Origin: Desulfosporosinus acidiphilus SJ4
GTDB lineage: Bacteria > Bacillota > Desulfitobacteriia > Desulfitobacteriales > Desulfitobacteriaceae
NCBI RefSeq assembly: GCF_000255115.2
Contig: NC_018068.1
Location: 2,079,977 to 2,143,976 of the forward strand
Reading direction: 5' to 3'
Length of the DNA stretch: 64,000 bases
Part shown: piece by piece, positions 1-7,375 of the stretch
Position numbering within the stretch: position 1 is the first letter of the stretch
How the letters are laid out: the number at the start of each line of letters is the position of its first letter
Program-made: the position numbers and the translations under genes
The notes under the pieces: generated by a model
What the model was told of the DNA's origin: nothing
Databases searched by the model: none
Seen by the model: the letters and a program-made list of their open reading frames with translations, nothing else

Positions 1-1
1 A

Positions 2-121
2 TTTTGTATATATGAATATAATAACAAATTAAAATATTGTCCAACTTGTGCAAAAGAAATTGAGAAAAGTAACTGGGTGGAAAGAAAAAGGAGACAAAGA
101 AATAAAAATGTCACGAAATAG
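2..121 (+). CDS. C-terminal end of small zinc-binding phage-type protein (partial)
   Basis: An open frame enters from the left edge and stops with TAG at 119-121, giving 39 residues. It contains a CPTC knuckle followed by a lysine/arginine-rich tail (KEIEK...KRRQRNK). A zinc knuckle followed by a basic tail ending in NVTK is common at the C-terminus of small phage-encoded DNA-binding proteins of Firmicutes. The N-terminus lies outside the window, so the family cannot be fixed. It belongs to the AT-rich element that continues to 18.8 kb. Confidence 0.5.
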   Translation, partial: FCIYEYNNKLKYCPTCAKEIEKSNWVERKRRQRNKNVTK

Positions 122-148
122 AAACGCCCTGAAATTCAATTATAGAAA

Positions 149-200
149 GGGTTTGACGATATATAAAACAAAACGTATTAATAATGGTAAAGAAATAACA
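149..200. repeat. 52-bp dispersed repeat, copy 1
   Basis: Starts GGGTTTGACGATATATAAAA and is near-identical to 836-887, sharing a long exact block (AAACGTATTAATAATGGTAA). A further shared string, GTGAAGTTTTAGAA, follows each copy at a different distance. The flanks otherwise diverge. Confidence 0.8.
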
Positions 201-835
201 TAGTATTATCAATGCTTCCAGATTACATTGTACTTTGTTTCTCAATGGTCACTTAGGGAAAGAAATATCAAATGTTAAGAAAGCAGTGAAGTTTTAGAAG
301 ACCCTTATACACCAACCCTTTCAGGATTCATCAAAATCAAGAACATAGCAATATTAGTATTTGTACTTTATTTCTTAATGTCCTATAAGGGAAGAAATAA
401 AATTTAATCGCGTTTTAATCAAAATTATCAAAATTAGTGTAAATCATAAAAATCACACCCTTCAATCCCTTATGTGGCAATGGTTTCAGAAATTAGTTAA
501 ATTGCTGTATATGGGTATATAAGCATTTTTCACGTAATTAGTTAAAGCGGATTCTACAGTCCTACTCGCACAACGGTTTCAGGGCTGTCTATCTTCCTTG
601 TATATGGTATATAAACAAATTCAAAATATTTGCTTATTATGATACTAATAGTAGCCAATCAAATAATATAATCAAATTAAATAATCATTCTAATTATGAA
701 TACTAATAGTTGTCTACCAAATAATATTTACATTTAAAATTACCAATGGCTGGTAAAGTGATAAGTATATTATATTAGTGTTTTTGTACATAAAAAGCGA
801 GAAAATAGAAAACGTCTAAAACTGGCTTGTGACAA

Positions 836-887
836 GGGTTTGATAATACATAAAACAAAACGTATTAATAATGGTAAAGAAATGACA
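836..887. repeat. 52-bp dispersed repeat, copy 2
   Basis: Direct repeat of 149-200, about 690 bp downstream, with only a few substitutions. Neither copy is inside an open frame. Confidence 0.8.
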
Positions 888-1182
888 AATGTGAAGTTTT
901 AGAAAAACCTCTTAACCCATATCCAACAATCATTTCAAGGTTTGTTACAGCCATTCTAATATGGATATAGTTAAAAATCGTGGAAGGAAAACAGAAATCC
1001 TCTGTATCCCCACAGATACAAGCGATTCCAGTCACGCTCTAGCCGTTGTAATGTGGATAGTATTTTAATAAAAAGTAAAAAAAATAAAAATGTTCGAAAA
1101 TAGAAAACGCCTGTAACTACACTCCTGTAATACTTACAGAGGACACATGTATTTTCTTAACTTATGATATATAGTATTATTT

Positions 1183-1201
1183 TTTTTATTTAACTTCTTA
1201 A
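1183..1201 (+). repeat. 19-bp phage intergenic repeat, copy 1
   Basis: TTTTTATTTAACTTCTTAA, one base different from identical copies at 2412-2430 and 4063-4081. The other two copies sit directly before genes and just after hairpin terminators. Confidence 0.6.
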
Positions 1202-1343
1202 TTAACTTTTTAACTCGATTATCCTCCACCTTCAGCAAGTGGATTATAATACATTACTAGTTGAAAAATTTAAGTCATTTTATTCCGTTGCGTCTCGTTG
1301 GGTAGCTAGACCTGACTCCTCCAAAACAAAGGAAAGACGATAA

Positions 1344-1390
1344 GCATAGTGAGTATTCTATGCAAAGGTGCGACCTAGTTGTTGCACCTT
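1344..1390 (+). other. Pair of adjacent hairpins (unidentified structured element)
   Basis: GCATAG/CTATGC (1344-1363) is followed two bases later by AAGGTGC/GCACCTT (1365-1390) and a pyrimidine-rich tract. The preceding 60 bases (1290-1343) have higher GC than their surroundings. The second hairpin could act as a terminator for a small leader RNA. No known riboswitch consensus was recognised. Confidence 0.35.
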
Positions 1391-1738
1391 CTTCTTTATG
1401 TTTAAATATCAATTCTAAGTTTCAAAACACCATCAATTGATGGTAAATTTATACCTATCTTTCTTAGTTGGTATAATTCTATACCCATGATAAAAAAGTA
1501 TAGAAAAATCAATTTAAATGACCTTCTAAGGCGTTACAAAATGATACCCCTTACAATTACCCTACTTAACATTTTAAACTCAATACAGCCGATTTAAAAT
1601 GAAATATTGATTTTTACCATACCCGCAAACCCTTGATATAAGCCATTTTTAAAAATGCCATTTTTTCATCATTAAGGGGATTCCACCCCTCTTTTGATGA
1701 ATTAAATATATCCCAAAAAACGAATGGAGGTGAAACAA

Positions 1739-1873
1739 ATGACAAGTAAAATTGTAAGATTTATAACTATTAATTTTTCATTAAATCCAAAATATTACAT
1801 TGTAAAATATGGTTTGGAAGATATTGCTAAAACAATTGAAGATTTCAGAAACGATTTAAACAAAAGGAGATGA
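1739..1873 (+). CDS. Small hypothetical phage protein, 44 aa
   Basis: ATG follows a strong ribosome-binding site (GGAGGTG at 1726-1732). The 44-residue product begins MTSKIVRF and ends in a charged helix-like stretch (EDIAKTIEDFRNDLNKRR). Its stop region contains the ribosome-binding site (AAAGGAGATG) of the next gene, so the two are probably co-translated. No family is recognised. A good ribosome-binding site and tight packing with the next two genes support it as real. Confidence 0.5.
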   Translation: MTSKIVRFITINFSLNPKYYIVKYGLEDIAKTIEDFRNDLNKRR

Positions 1874-1878
1874 AACAA

Positions 1879-2022
1879 ATGAGATTAATTAGATTTATGA
1901 GACATCCAATAAAAAATGCATTAATAGCAATTCAAGTAGTTGGTTCTATATTGCAGGAATACCCAAAACAAACCTTAATCTTTATTATAGTTTATTGCCT
2001 AGTATATTACTTAAACTATTAA
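1879..2022 (+). CDS. Small hypothetical membrane protein, 47 aa
   Basis: Begins five bases after the preceding gene with ribosome-binding site AGGAGA. The N-terminus is basic (MRLIRFMRHPIK) and the C-terminus is a hydrophobic segment (residues about 32-46, TLIFIIVYCLVYYL) that could span a membrane. It resembles no family I can name. In a phage context it could be a small membrane or lysis-accessory protein, but that is only suggested by the hydrophobic tail. Confidence 0.5.
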   Translation: MRLIRFMRHPIKNALIAIQVVGSILQEYPKQTLIFIIVYCLVYYLNY

Positions 2023-2041
2023 AACGGAGGTGTGACAACAA

Positions 2042-2245
2042 ATGCCAACAGATACACTAAAAACATTTTACATAAAATCAATGCGACTTGCAGGTTTCTT
2101 AATGCAAAGGGGCTTTGTCCTCCATAGCGTGATACCTGATAGATTTGATACTGCTATGCCCAAACGCAATGTATTTACATTTACTAACTGTCCAGAGTTA
2201 ATTGATGCTATAGACGATTATAAACAAATGAGAGGAAGTGTATAA
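2042..2245 (+). CDS. DUF5659-like small phage protein
   Basis: A 67-residue protein preceded by a strong ribosome-binding site (CGGAGGTG). The pattern FYIKSMRLAGFLMQRGFVL, then an aromatic NVFTFTNCPELIDAIDDY segment, fits the short DUF5659 domain (aromatic start, 'LaxFLmxxGF', 'vFxFxdtxeLxxaidxY'), which is frequent in Firmicute phages and has no known function. It sits in a run of tiny genes before the holin and head genes. The domain assignment is from memory of the pattern and not from a search. Confidence 0.55.
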   Translation: MPTDTLKTFYIKSMRLAGFLMQRGFVLHSVIPDRFDTAMPKRNVFTFTNCPELIDAIDDYKQMRGSV

Positions 2246-2247
2246 AA

Positions 2248-2376
2248 ATGGAACAAACATTAAAACAAATAGAAATGCAATTACTCCGTATTGAAGCACA
2301 ACAATTAAATTTCCACCTTCAGATGATGAATATGATCAAATTGATCAATCAAAATTTAGCCAAAATCAAAAAGTAA
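2248..2376 (+). CDS. Small hypothetical helical protein, 42 aa
   Basis: ATG two bases after the previous stop. The ribosome-binding site (AGAGGAAGTG) lies inside the end of the previous gene, so translation is probably coupled. The product is rich in Q, L, I, M and K and is likely a single amphipathic helix (MEQTLKQIEMQLLRIEAQQL...). No family is recognised. The gene is followed at once by a terminator hairpin. Confidence 0.45.
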   Translation: MEQTLKQIEMQLLRIEAQQLNFHLQMMNMIKLINQNLAKIKK

Positions 2377-2380
2377 TCCT

Positions 2381-2403
2381 TTGCTAGAGATAGCAATTTT
2401 TTT
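2381..2403 (+). terminator. Rho-independent terminator
   Basis: Stem TTGCTA/TAGCAA, loop GAGA, then seven T residues. It closes the cluster of small genes at 1739-2376. Confidence 0.75.
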
Positions 2404-2411
2404 ATGCCTAT

Positions 2412-2430
2412 TTTTTATTTAACTTTTTAA
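2412..2430 (+). repeat. 19-bp phage intergenic repeat, copy 2
   Basis: TTTTTATTTAACTTTTTAA, identical to 4063-4081. It lies between a terminator and the holin-like gene, so it may be part of a phage promoter. Confidence 0.65.
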
Positions 2431-2451
2431 AATCTGAAATGAGGTGGTGAA

Positions 2452-2658
2452 ATGGACTTAAATGCAGAGCTAATAAATCAAGTTTTGGGGCAAGGAATAT
2501 TCGCAGTTTTATTTGTTTGGTTGCTTATGTCTGAAAGAAAATCTAGTCAAGCAAGAGAAGATAAGTTGATGCTCCAACTAGAAAAATCTAATGATGTTTA
2601 TACGAACGTCATTGAAGCGGTAGATGCCCTTAAAGATACTATTATGAAACAAAAATAA
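2452..2658 (+). CDS. BhlA/UviB-type holin-like protein
   Basis: A 68-residue protein with ribosome-binding site GAGGTGGTGAA. It has one N-terminal membrane segment (residues about 10-26, VLGQGIFAVLFVWLLM) followed by a highly charged helical tail (SERKSSQAREDKLMLQLEKSN...AVDALKDTI). This layout, including 'QGIFAVLFVWLL', is that of the BhlA/UviB family, small proteins near phage lysis genes or bacteriocins that are thought to permeabilise the membrane. No endolysin is seen in the window. It lies directly before the scaffold gene, an unusual place for a lysis gene. Confidence 0.75.
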   Translation: MDLNAELINQVLGQGIFAVLFVWLLMSERKSSQAREDKLMLQLEKSNDVYTNVIEAVDALKDTIMKQK

Positions 2659-2672
2659 AGGAGAGATAACGA

Positions 2673-3089
2673 ATGGAATTTACACCTGAACAACAAGCCC
2701 ATATTGATGGATTACTTACTGAGCATAAGGAAAAATGGGAAACTGAAATCCTTGCACCTTTACAAACAGAACTAGCAGGATTAAAGCCAGTTGCCAAAAC
2801 AGATAAGGAAAAAGAGATTGAAGCCAAGGAACAAGAACTATGGAATAAAGAAAAATCTTTACATATCAAGGAAAAAGGTCTTAGTGATTTTGCTGAATTC
2901 TTTAATGCTAATACCATTGAAGATTTAGATATTCAAGCGGAAAAACTTAATAAAATCCTAGAAGCCAAAAAACTTAATAATGCTTATGTTCCTAGCGGTC
3001 ATAAAACTGCTGATGCTTATGCACAGGCAGAAAAATCAGGTGATACTCAAACTATGATAGGCAGTAAACTGTCTAAATTATTCTCTTAA
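2673..3089 (+). CDS. Phage capsid scaffold-like protein
   Basis: A 138-residue, very charged, coiled-coil-rich protein (residues about 10-75 rich in K, E and L) with no Cys and a polar tail ending SKLSKLFS. It lies immediately upstream of the major capsid gene, and size, composition and position match phage scaffolding proteins of the DUF4355/GP20-like kind. Scaffolds direct capsid assembly and are lost before maturation. Ribosome-binding site AAAGGAGAG precedes the ATG. No prohead protease gene is seen. Confidence 0.7.
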   Translation: MEFTPEQQAHIDGLLTEHKEKWETEILAPLQTELAGLKPVAKTDKEKEIEAKEQELWNKEKSLHIKEKGLSDFAEFFNANTIEDLDIQAEKLNKILEAKKLNNAYVPSGHKTADAYAQAEKSGDTQTMIGSKLSKLFS

Positions 3090-3130
3090 TTTATAACTAA
3101 TATTAAATAAAAGAAAGAAGGAATTTTATA

Positions 3131-4018
3131 ATGATTACAACTGCTAATTTTACCTCTTTGGAAAATATTAACCTTGCTAAAGAAATAAGTTTGGTAAGTC
3201 CGCTAGATACTCCTTTCAGCACCATGCTTTTAGGTGGAGGTAAATTCGATACCACTACTTCAAAGATTGATACTTGGAGAACAAAATCCCTTGATAATAC
3301 TGCTGATATTTCTCAGGTTGAAGGTTCAGAAACTTCTGTATTCCAAGCAAGCGCAAGAGCAGAAATGTCAAATGTTTGTGAAATTTTTAAAAAGGCAGTT
3401 TCTGTTTCTGGAACTGCATCCGCTTCAGGTATCACAGGCGTTCCTAACTCATTCGCTGAGGAAATCAACGACCGCTTAATCGAAATGAAAGTTTCGATGG
3501 AGAAACAACTTATCAATGGAGTTAAAAATGATGGTTCTGCCACTCCTTTTATTCGCAGAATGGGTGGATTATTTTCCTTTGCATTGGCTGAACAATCTAT
3601 TTCTAATGCTACTGCTGGAACTCTTGCAGAAGCAGACGTAAAAGACACTGTAAAAGCACTTTGGACAGCAGGAATGGCTACAGGTCAATATATTGGCATG
3701 GTTAATGCTGACCTCAAAGAGCGTATTGATGCTTTATATGATGGAAAATACAGCTATATTGCACAAGAAAATTTGTTTGGGCTTGTAGTTTCTAGCATTG
3801 CTACTAATTATGGCACAATCAAACTCTTACTTAATCGTCATATGCCAGTTGATAAAATGGTTGTATTTGACCCTGCATATCTTAAAATTGCTTATCTTCG
3901 TCAACCTCAATTTGAGATGTTAGCAAAGACAGGTGACTACACTCAAGGTCAAGTAATTGCTGAATTGACTTTGAAAGTTATGAATCCTAAAGCAATCTCA
4001 GTTTTAACTTTTGCCTAA
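3131..4018 (+). CDS. Major capsid protein, SU10-like
   Basis: A 295-residue protein with ribosome-binding site AAGAAGGA. The N-terminus (ITTANFTSLENINLAKEISLVSPLDTPFSTML) and later blocks (WRTKSLDN, EGSETSVFQ, NVCEIFKKAVSVSGTA, EINDRLIEMKVSMEKQLINGV) match the SU10/DUF5309 group of HK97-fold capsid proteins, in which an N-terminal arm precedes the 'tPf' motif. The length is normal for this group, which often lacks a cleaved delta domain, in line with the lack of a protease gene. A strong terminator follows directly, as expected for a highly expressed capsid gene. Confidence 0.8.
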   Translation: MITTANFTSLENINLAKEISLVSPLDTPFSTMLLGGGKFDTTTSKIDTWRTKSLDNTADISQVEGSETSVFQASARAEMSNVCEIFKKAVSVSGTASASGITGVPNSFAEEINDRLIEMKVSMEKQLINGVKNDGSATPFIRRMGGLFSFALAEQSISNATAGTLAEADVKDTVKALWTAGMATGQYIGMVNADLKERIDALYDGKYSYIAQENLFGLVVSSIATNYGTIKLLLNRHMPVDKMVVFDPAYLKIAYLRQPQFEMLAKTGDYTQGQVIAELTLKVMNPKAISVLTFA

Positions 4019-4036
4019 AAGGTCAGAGTTGGTCAG

Positions 4037-4067
4037 GAGAGGGTGAAATATCCCTCTCTATATTTTT
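4037..4067 (+). terminator. Rho-independent terminator after capsid gene
   Basis: Stem GAGAGGG/CCCTCTC with loop TGAAATA(T), then a T-rich run. It overlaps the start of the third 19-bp repeat. Confidence 0.75.
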
Positions 4068-4081
4068 ATTTAACTTTTTAA
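4063..4081 (+). repeat. 19-bp phage intergenic repeat, copy 3
   Basis: TTTTTATTTAACTTTTTAA, identical to 2412-2430. Again it lies between a terminator and the next gene. Confidence 0.65.
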
Positions 4082-4110
4082 CAATTTGAAAAATGAAGGA
4101 TGTTTTTAAA

Positions 4111-4302
4111 ATGCTGATGACAGAGGAATTAACGGAGCGACAATATTATACATTTACAAGGAAAATCAAAAAAATTAAACTTCGACAAATTGCTGAGGTA
4201 CTTGGATGTAGTGTGCCACTTCTCTCAATGTGGGAGACAGGCAGGACAGACATAAACGATTATTACGTCAAAAATTACAAGCAATTTATTGATAACAAAT
4301 AA
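4111..4302 (+). CDS. Small XRE-type helix-turn-helix protein
   Basis: A 63-residue protein if the ATG at 4111 is used, which has AAGGA ten bases upstream; an in-frame ATG at 4093 lacks a ribosome-binding site. The core KIKKIKLRQIAEVLGCSVPLLSMWETGR is a helix-turn-helix of the XRE/Cro type (recognition helix SVPLLSMWETG). It likely binds DNA as a regulator of the element. It stands alone between the capsid terminator and the next small frame, so its targets cannot be told. Confidence 0.65.
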   Translation: MLMTEELTERQYYTFTRKIKKIKLRQIAEVLGCSVPLLSMWETGRTDINDYYVKNYKQFIDNK

Positions 4303-4331
4303 CCTATAAACAAATGAAAGGGGTTGTATTA

Positions 4332-4409
4332 ATGTTTGTGGTCGATAAGGGCAACAACGATTGCCTTCTTGATTCTGTAAAAGAGAGGGAGGGTGACATT
4401 GTGATTTAA
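4332..4409 (+). CDS. Possible 25-aa peptide (leader-like)
   Basis: ATG with a good ribosome-binding site (GAAAGGGG) starts a 25-codon frame ending at TAA 4407-4409. The stop codon lies inside a hairpin (4405-4429) that looks like a terminator, so the frame could be a leader peptide whose translation affects that hairpin. It is very short, and only the ribosome-binding site and position support it. Confidence 0.25.
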   Translation: MFVVDKGNNDCLLDSVKEREGDIVI

Positions 4410-4429
4410 CCATAGCATGGTTAAATTTT
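4405..4429 (+). terminator. Hairpin with short T-run
   Basis: Perfect 9-bp stem TTTAACCAT/ATGGTTAAA with loop AGC, followed by four T residues. It overlaps the end of the 25-codon frame. Confidence 0.5.
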
Positions 4430-4465
4430 ACGGTACATTATCAATAGACAAACAACATATTGAAA

Positions 4466-5278
4466 ATGAAATCCAAAATAAAGGAGAGATTTCCGCAATG
4501 GTGTTCTGACAATGAGGACTATGAGTTGATGCTAACGGATGATATAGATAGTTTGGTTAGTTGCGCTTTACTTAAAAAAATTAAAGGTTATGAGACAAAT
4601 TACTATTATGATTTTCAAACTATTTATGAGCTTAAAGAATCAGATGTTCCTGCAATTGCAGTTGATTGTGATTTGGTTAATGGAAGATGTTGGAGTAATC
4701 ATGTAACAATGTTGTCCGCTAAGGACAGTGTCAATAAAAAGAGTGCCAACTTAAACAATATCGGAAAAATATCAAGAGATAATTACTTTCAAAAGTTTTG
4801 TGGTAGCACAGCAATTCAGATATGGAGTTTCTATGATATTCCTCTACCAGAGACAGAAGAAGGTAAGATGGCTTTACTTTGTTTAGATGTTGGATTTAAG
4901 GGACACTACGATTCAAGATTCATTGAGATACATTCGAAATATCTCAAGGCACTTGGATTCCCTGAATTAATTGAGGTGCTAGAACGGCACACTTCAACCG
5001 AATTCTATGATCTGATTAGGAAATATAATATGGCAAGCAAAATAAAACTTAATAAAAATGGTATGCTCACCACTGACATAGACATTGCAAATTTGCAGTG
5101 TCTTTTTAGTTTGGATTTATCTCGCCCTGATAAACCATTCTACATAAGAAGAGAATTTACAAGAGATTGGCCTACATGTTTAGTCAACTATAAGACATAT
5201 ACAAAGGATGATTTTCCTGAGATGTTTAGTGTGGCTCTAATTAACAGAAATAAGGTTTGTTTTACAAAAATTAAATAG
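4466..5278 (+). CDS. Phage protein, possible DHH-type phosphoesterase fold
   Basis: A 270-residue protein of uncertain function. Near the N-terminus, LTDDIDSLVSCALL resembles motif I of DHH/RecJ-type phosphoesterases (D-x-D-x-x-x-S), and AVDCDLVNGRCWSNHV resembles the second, Asp-containing strand, with SNH where DHH would lie. The rest (GSTAIQIWSFYDIPL, CLDVGFKGHYDSRF) gives no clear match. If the fold is right it may act on nucleic-acid ends or on a nucleotide in element replication, next to the helicase. The start has a poor ribosome-binding site; ATG at 4466 was chosen over TTG at 4460. Confidence 0.4.
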   Translation: MKSKIKERFPQWCSDNEDYELMLTDDIDSLVSCALLKKIKGYETNYYYDFQTIYELKESDVPAIAVDCDLVNGRCWSNHVTMLSAKDSVNKKSANLNNIGKISRDNYFQKFCGSTAIQIWSFYDIPLPETEEGKMALLCLDVGFKGHYDSRFIEIHSKYLKALGFPELIEVLERHTSTEFYDLIRKYNMASKIKLNKNGMLTTDIDIANLQCLFSLDLSRPDKPFYIRREFTRDWPTCLVNYKTYTKDDFPEMFSVALINRNKVCFTKIK

Positions 5279-5287
5279 AGTTTTGAA

Positions 5288-5312
5288 AGGACTGGGTAAA
5301 ATACTCAGTCCT
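5288..5312 (+). terminator. Hairpin after 4466-5278 gene
   Basis: Stem AGGACTG/CAGTCCT without a T-run, so only a weak terminator or an RNA-stabilising hairpin. A second, imperfect inverted repeat (CGAACAATTA with TAATTG..GTTCG) lies at about 5328-5365. Confidence 0.4.
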
Positions 5313-5449
5313 AATATTACCAAAAATGTTCGAACAATTATTCTCAAATTAATTGTAATGTTCGGAATTATCATTGACCTTAAAGAAAAACAAGAGTAGA
5401 ATTTTGAAGCGAAGGAAATGAATATTCAAACAAATGAAAGGAAATGCTA

Positions 5450-6946
5450 ATGAGAGTTTCAGATGTGGTTACTATAAAAAAGGTTAAATCTTGGATGCCA
5501 GGCGATGTAATAACAATAAAAGCAGGTACAGGAGTAGGTAAATCATATTTTATAAAAAACAATCTATACGCCTTAGCCAAAAAAGAGGGCAGTAAAATTC
5601 TTTTATTAGTAAATAGAATTAATTGTAAAGATCAATTTGTAGATGAAATTGGTAAGGCAAAAAAGACGGATATTATTGATATTAAAACCTATCAATATAT
5701 CGAAAATAAAGAAGCCAATAAAAATTATTTTGATTTCAGTGAATATGATTATATTGTTTGTGATGAGTTTCATTATTTCATGAGTGATGCGGCATTTAAT
5801 ATCAATACCGATTTATCTTTAAATGCAATTCTTGCCCAAACTTTCCCAGTTAAAATATTTATGAGTGCTACGGGCGATTACATGAAAAATTATATAACTG
5901 GAGTTAGAAAAATAGAAACGATTGATTATGAAGTCCCTATTACATACGATTTTATTAAAAGTTTAACCTTCTTTAATAAAGATGAAACACTAGAAGCATT
6001 CATAGAAGAAGCAATAGCAAAGAATCATAAGGCCATTTTCTTCATCCAATCAGCCACAAAAGCATATGATTTGTACAAAAAATACAAAAAGCATTGTTTA
6101 TTCAATTGTGGTAAAAGTGATAAACATTACAAATATGTGGATAAAGAAAAAATCAAAGAAATGCTAAAGAAGGAAAGATTTGAAGATCAAATTTTAATCA
6201 CTACTACCTGCATGGATACAGGGGTTAATATAAATGACATTGACCTGTATCATATTGTTTGTGATGTTAAAGATATCGGCGTTTTAGTTCAGTGTATAGG
6301 CAGAAAACGCCTAGAAAATAAAGATGATAAAATTTATTTGTACGTTAAAACTATTAATAATCAATCATTAGGGGGCATGGAAACCCAATTAAAGAGAAAA
6401 GTTAATATGGCTGATTATTTGCGAGAACATACCGTAAAAGAATATCTTGAGGAATACAAAAGACAATATGATACCAGTAACATTGTCTATAATGACACGG
6501 TAAAAGAAGATAATAAATCAACACTAAAAGTAAATGAATTAATGTTCTTTAAGGTTAAAACAGATTTGGCTGAATTAAGTTTCATGAAAACTTATGGTGA
6601 TTTTGGTTATTGTAAATATCTTGCGAGTAAATTTGGATTCCGAGATGATAACGGATATTATAATTATCGGACTATTGAAGAAGATTATCAAAAAGATAAG
6701 ATTGTTAATTTTATGGCAAAGGTTGTTGGCAAAAAATTAACAAAAGAAGAACAAAATGAATTGATTGATATAGTTGATTTAAGAGATTCTAGGAATAGAC
6801 AACAAAAATCAATAGGACAATTAAACGAGTATTTTAAAGCAAATAATATAAAATATTTTATTATATCTAAAAAAAGTGGTCCAAAAAGATATTGGGAAGT
6901 AAAAGAAGATAATGCGCAAAACAAAATGGGACAAAATTTGGAATAA
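5450..6946 (+). CDS. SF2-type DNA helicase of the phage element
   Basis: A 498-residue superfamily-2 helicase. Walker A is TIKAGTGVGKSYF (about residues 20-33), the Walker B/DEAH-like motif is IVCDEFHYF (about 103-111), motif III is FMSAT, and the C-terminal RecA-like domain has ITTTCMDTGVNI and CIGRKR (motif VI). It probably unwinds DNA in replication of the element and resembles helicases of phage replication modules. The ATG at 5450 has AAAGGA seven bases upstream; the in-frame ATG at 5444 lies too close to it. It is followed by the long structured intergenic region and then by the packaging genes. Confidence 0.8.
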   Translation: MRVSDVVTIKKVKSWMPGDVITIKAGTGVGKSYFIKNNLYALAKKEGSKILLLVNRINCKDQFVDEIGKAKKTDIIDIKTYQYIENKEANKNYFDFSEYDYIVCDEFHYFMSDAAFNINTDLSLNAILAQTFPVKIFMSATGDYMKNYITGVRKIETIDYEVPITYDFIKSLTFFNKDETLEAFIEEAIAKNHKAIFFIQSATKAYDLYKKYKKHCLFNCGKSDKHYKYVDKEKIKEMLKKERFEDQILITTTCMDTGVNINDIDLYHIVCDVKDIGVLVQCIGRKRLENKDDKIYLYVKTINNQSLGGMETQLKRKVNMADYLREHTVKEYLEEYKRQYDTSNIVYNDTVKEDNKSTLKVNELMFFKVKTDLAELSFMKTYGDFGYCKYLASKFGFRDDNGYYNYRTIEEDYQKDKIVNFMAKVVGKKLTKEEQNELIDIVDLRDSRNRQQKSIGQLNEYFKANNIKYFIISKKSGPKRYWEVKEDNAQNKMGQNLE

Positions 6947-7049
6947 CCTCTATTATAGGTTTATCCATAAATTGTCCCAACTAATTATTATATCATATTG
7001 CAAATATAATTCAAGAGTATTTAATTAAAAATAAATATAAAAAGTATTT

Positions 7050-7326
7050 GGCAGTTGCCCACGGTGGGCAAATGCGAGGTAATAATTTTGATATTTGCTT
7101 GGGTTTTGCGACCTTGGGGCGCGAAACCATAGCAAATTCAAATTATTGCCCAATGCCATAGGCAAAAGTTTAATGTAAATCTTATTTCAATGAATAAGAA
7201 CACAGGGCGCTTACCAGCGGGGTATGTCTGTCGGGTGCAGTGGCTCCCGCCAGCCATAAATATAATTTTAATTGTTTTTATAATTGGTTTCAAGAAAAGG
7301 TACTTCATATTGAGGTGCCTTTTTTT
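7050..7326 (+). ncRNA. Candidate structured RNA between helicase and terminase genes
   Basis: This region has no good gene and has higher GC than its flanks. It folds into successive hairpins: TTGCCCA/TGGGCAA (7055-7071); a 73-base helix at 7078-7150 (GGTAATAATTTTGA..ATTTGCT..GGTTTTGCG paired with CGCGAAACC..AGCAAAT..TCAAATTATTGCC, with a U-G pair and a bulge); CTTATT/AATAAG (about 7179-7200); and a GC-rich block at 7205-7255. It ends in a rho-independent terminator at 7297-7326. It could be an independent small RNA or the DNA packaging (pac/cos) region. Confidence 0.45.
7297..7326 (+). terminator. Rho-independent terminator
   Basis: Stem AAGGTAC/GTGCCTT (one T-G pair) followed by seven T residues, 50 bases before the small terminase gene. 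It would end a transcript crossing the folded region. Confidence 0.75.
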
Positions 7327-7375
7327 GATGTCACTAAGAGTTACCATTACAAAATAATTATAGGAGTTGATACAA

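Larger units (their letters stand above)
122..1738. other. 1.6-kb AT-rich non-coding stretch of the integrated element
   Basis: No convincing gene is seen on either strand. It holds two copies of a 52-bp repeat, three degenerate copies of a short motif with core GAAATAGAAACGCC or GAAAATAGAAAACGCC (near 114, 799 and 1094), two adjacent hairpins at 1344-1390, a perfect 16-bp palindrome ACCATCAATTGATGGT at 1429-1444, and several ATACC/GGTAT half-sites between 1450 and 1625. The motif copies match the end of the partial gene at 2-121, so the stretch may be decayed tandem copies of that gene and its flank. A replication or control region is another option. Confidence 0.5.

Noticed and set aside
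1290-1400. c-di-GMP or other known riboswitch in the phage flank
   Set aside because: The conserved core sequences of those classes are absent and no gene follows closely.
4093-4110. Earlier start for the HTH gene
   Set aside because: No ribosome-binding site precedes the ATG at 4093, whereas AAGGA lies ten bases before the ATG at 4111.
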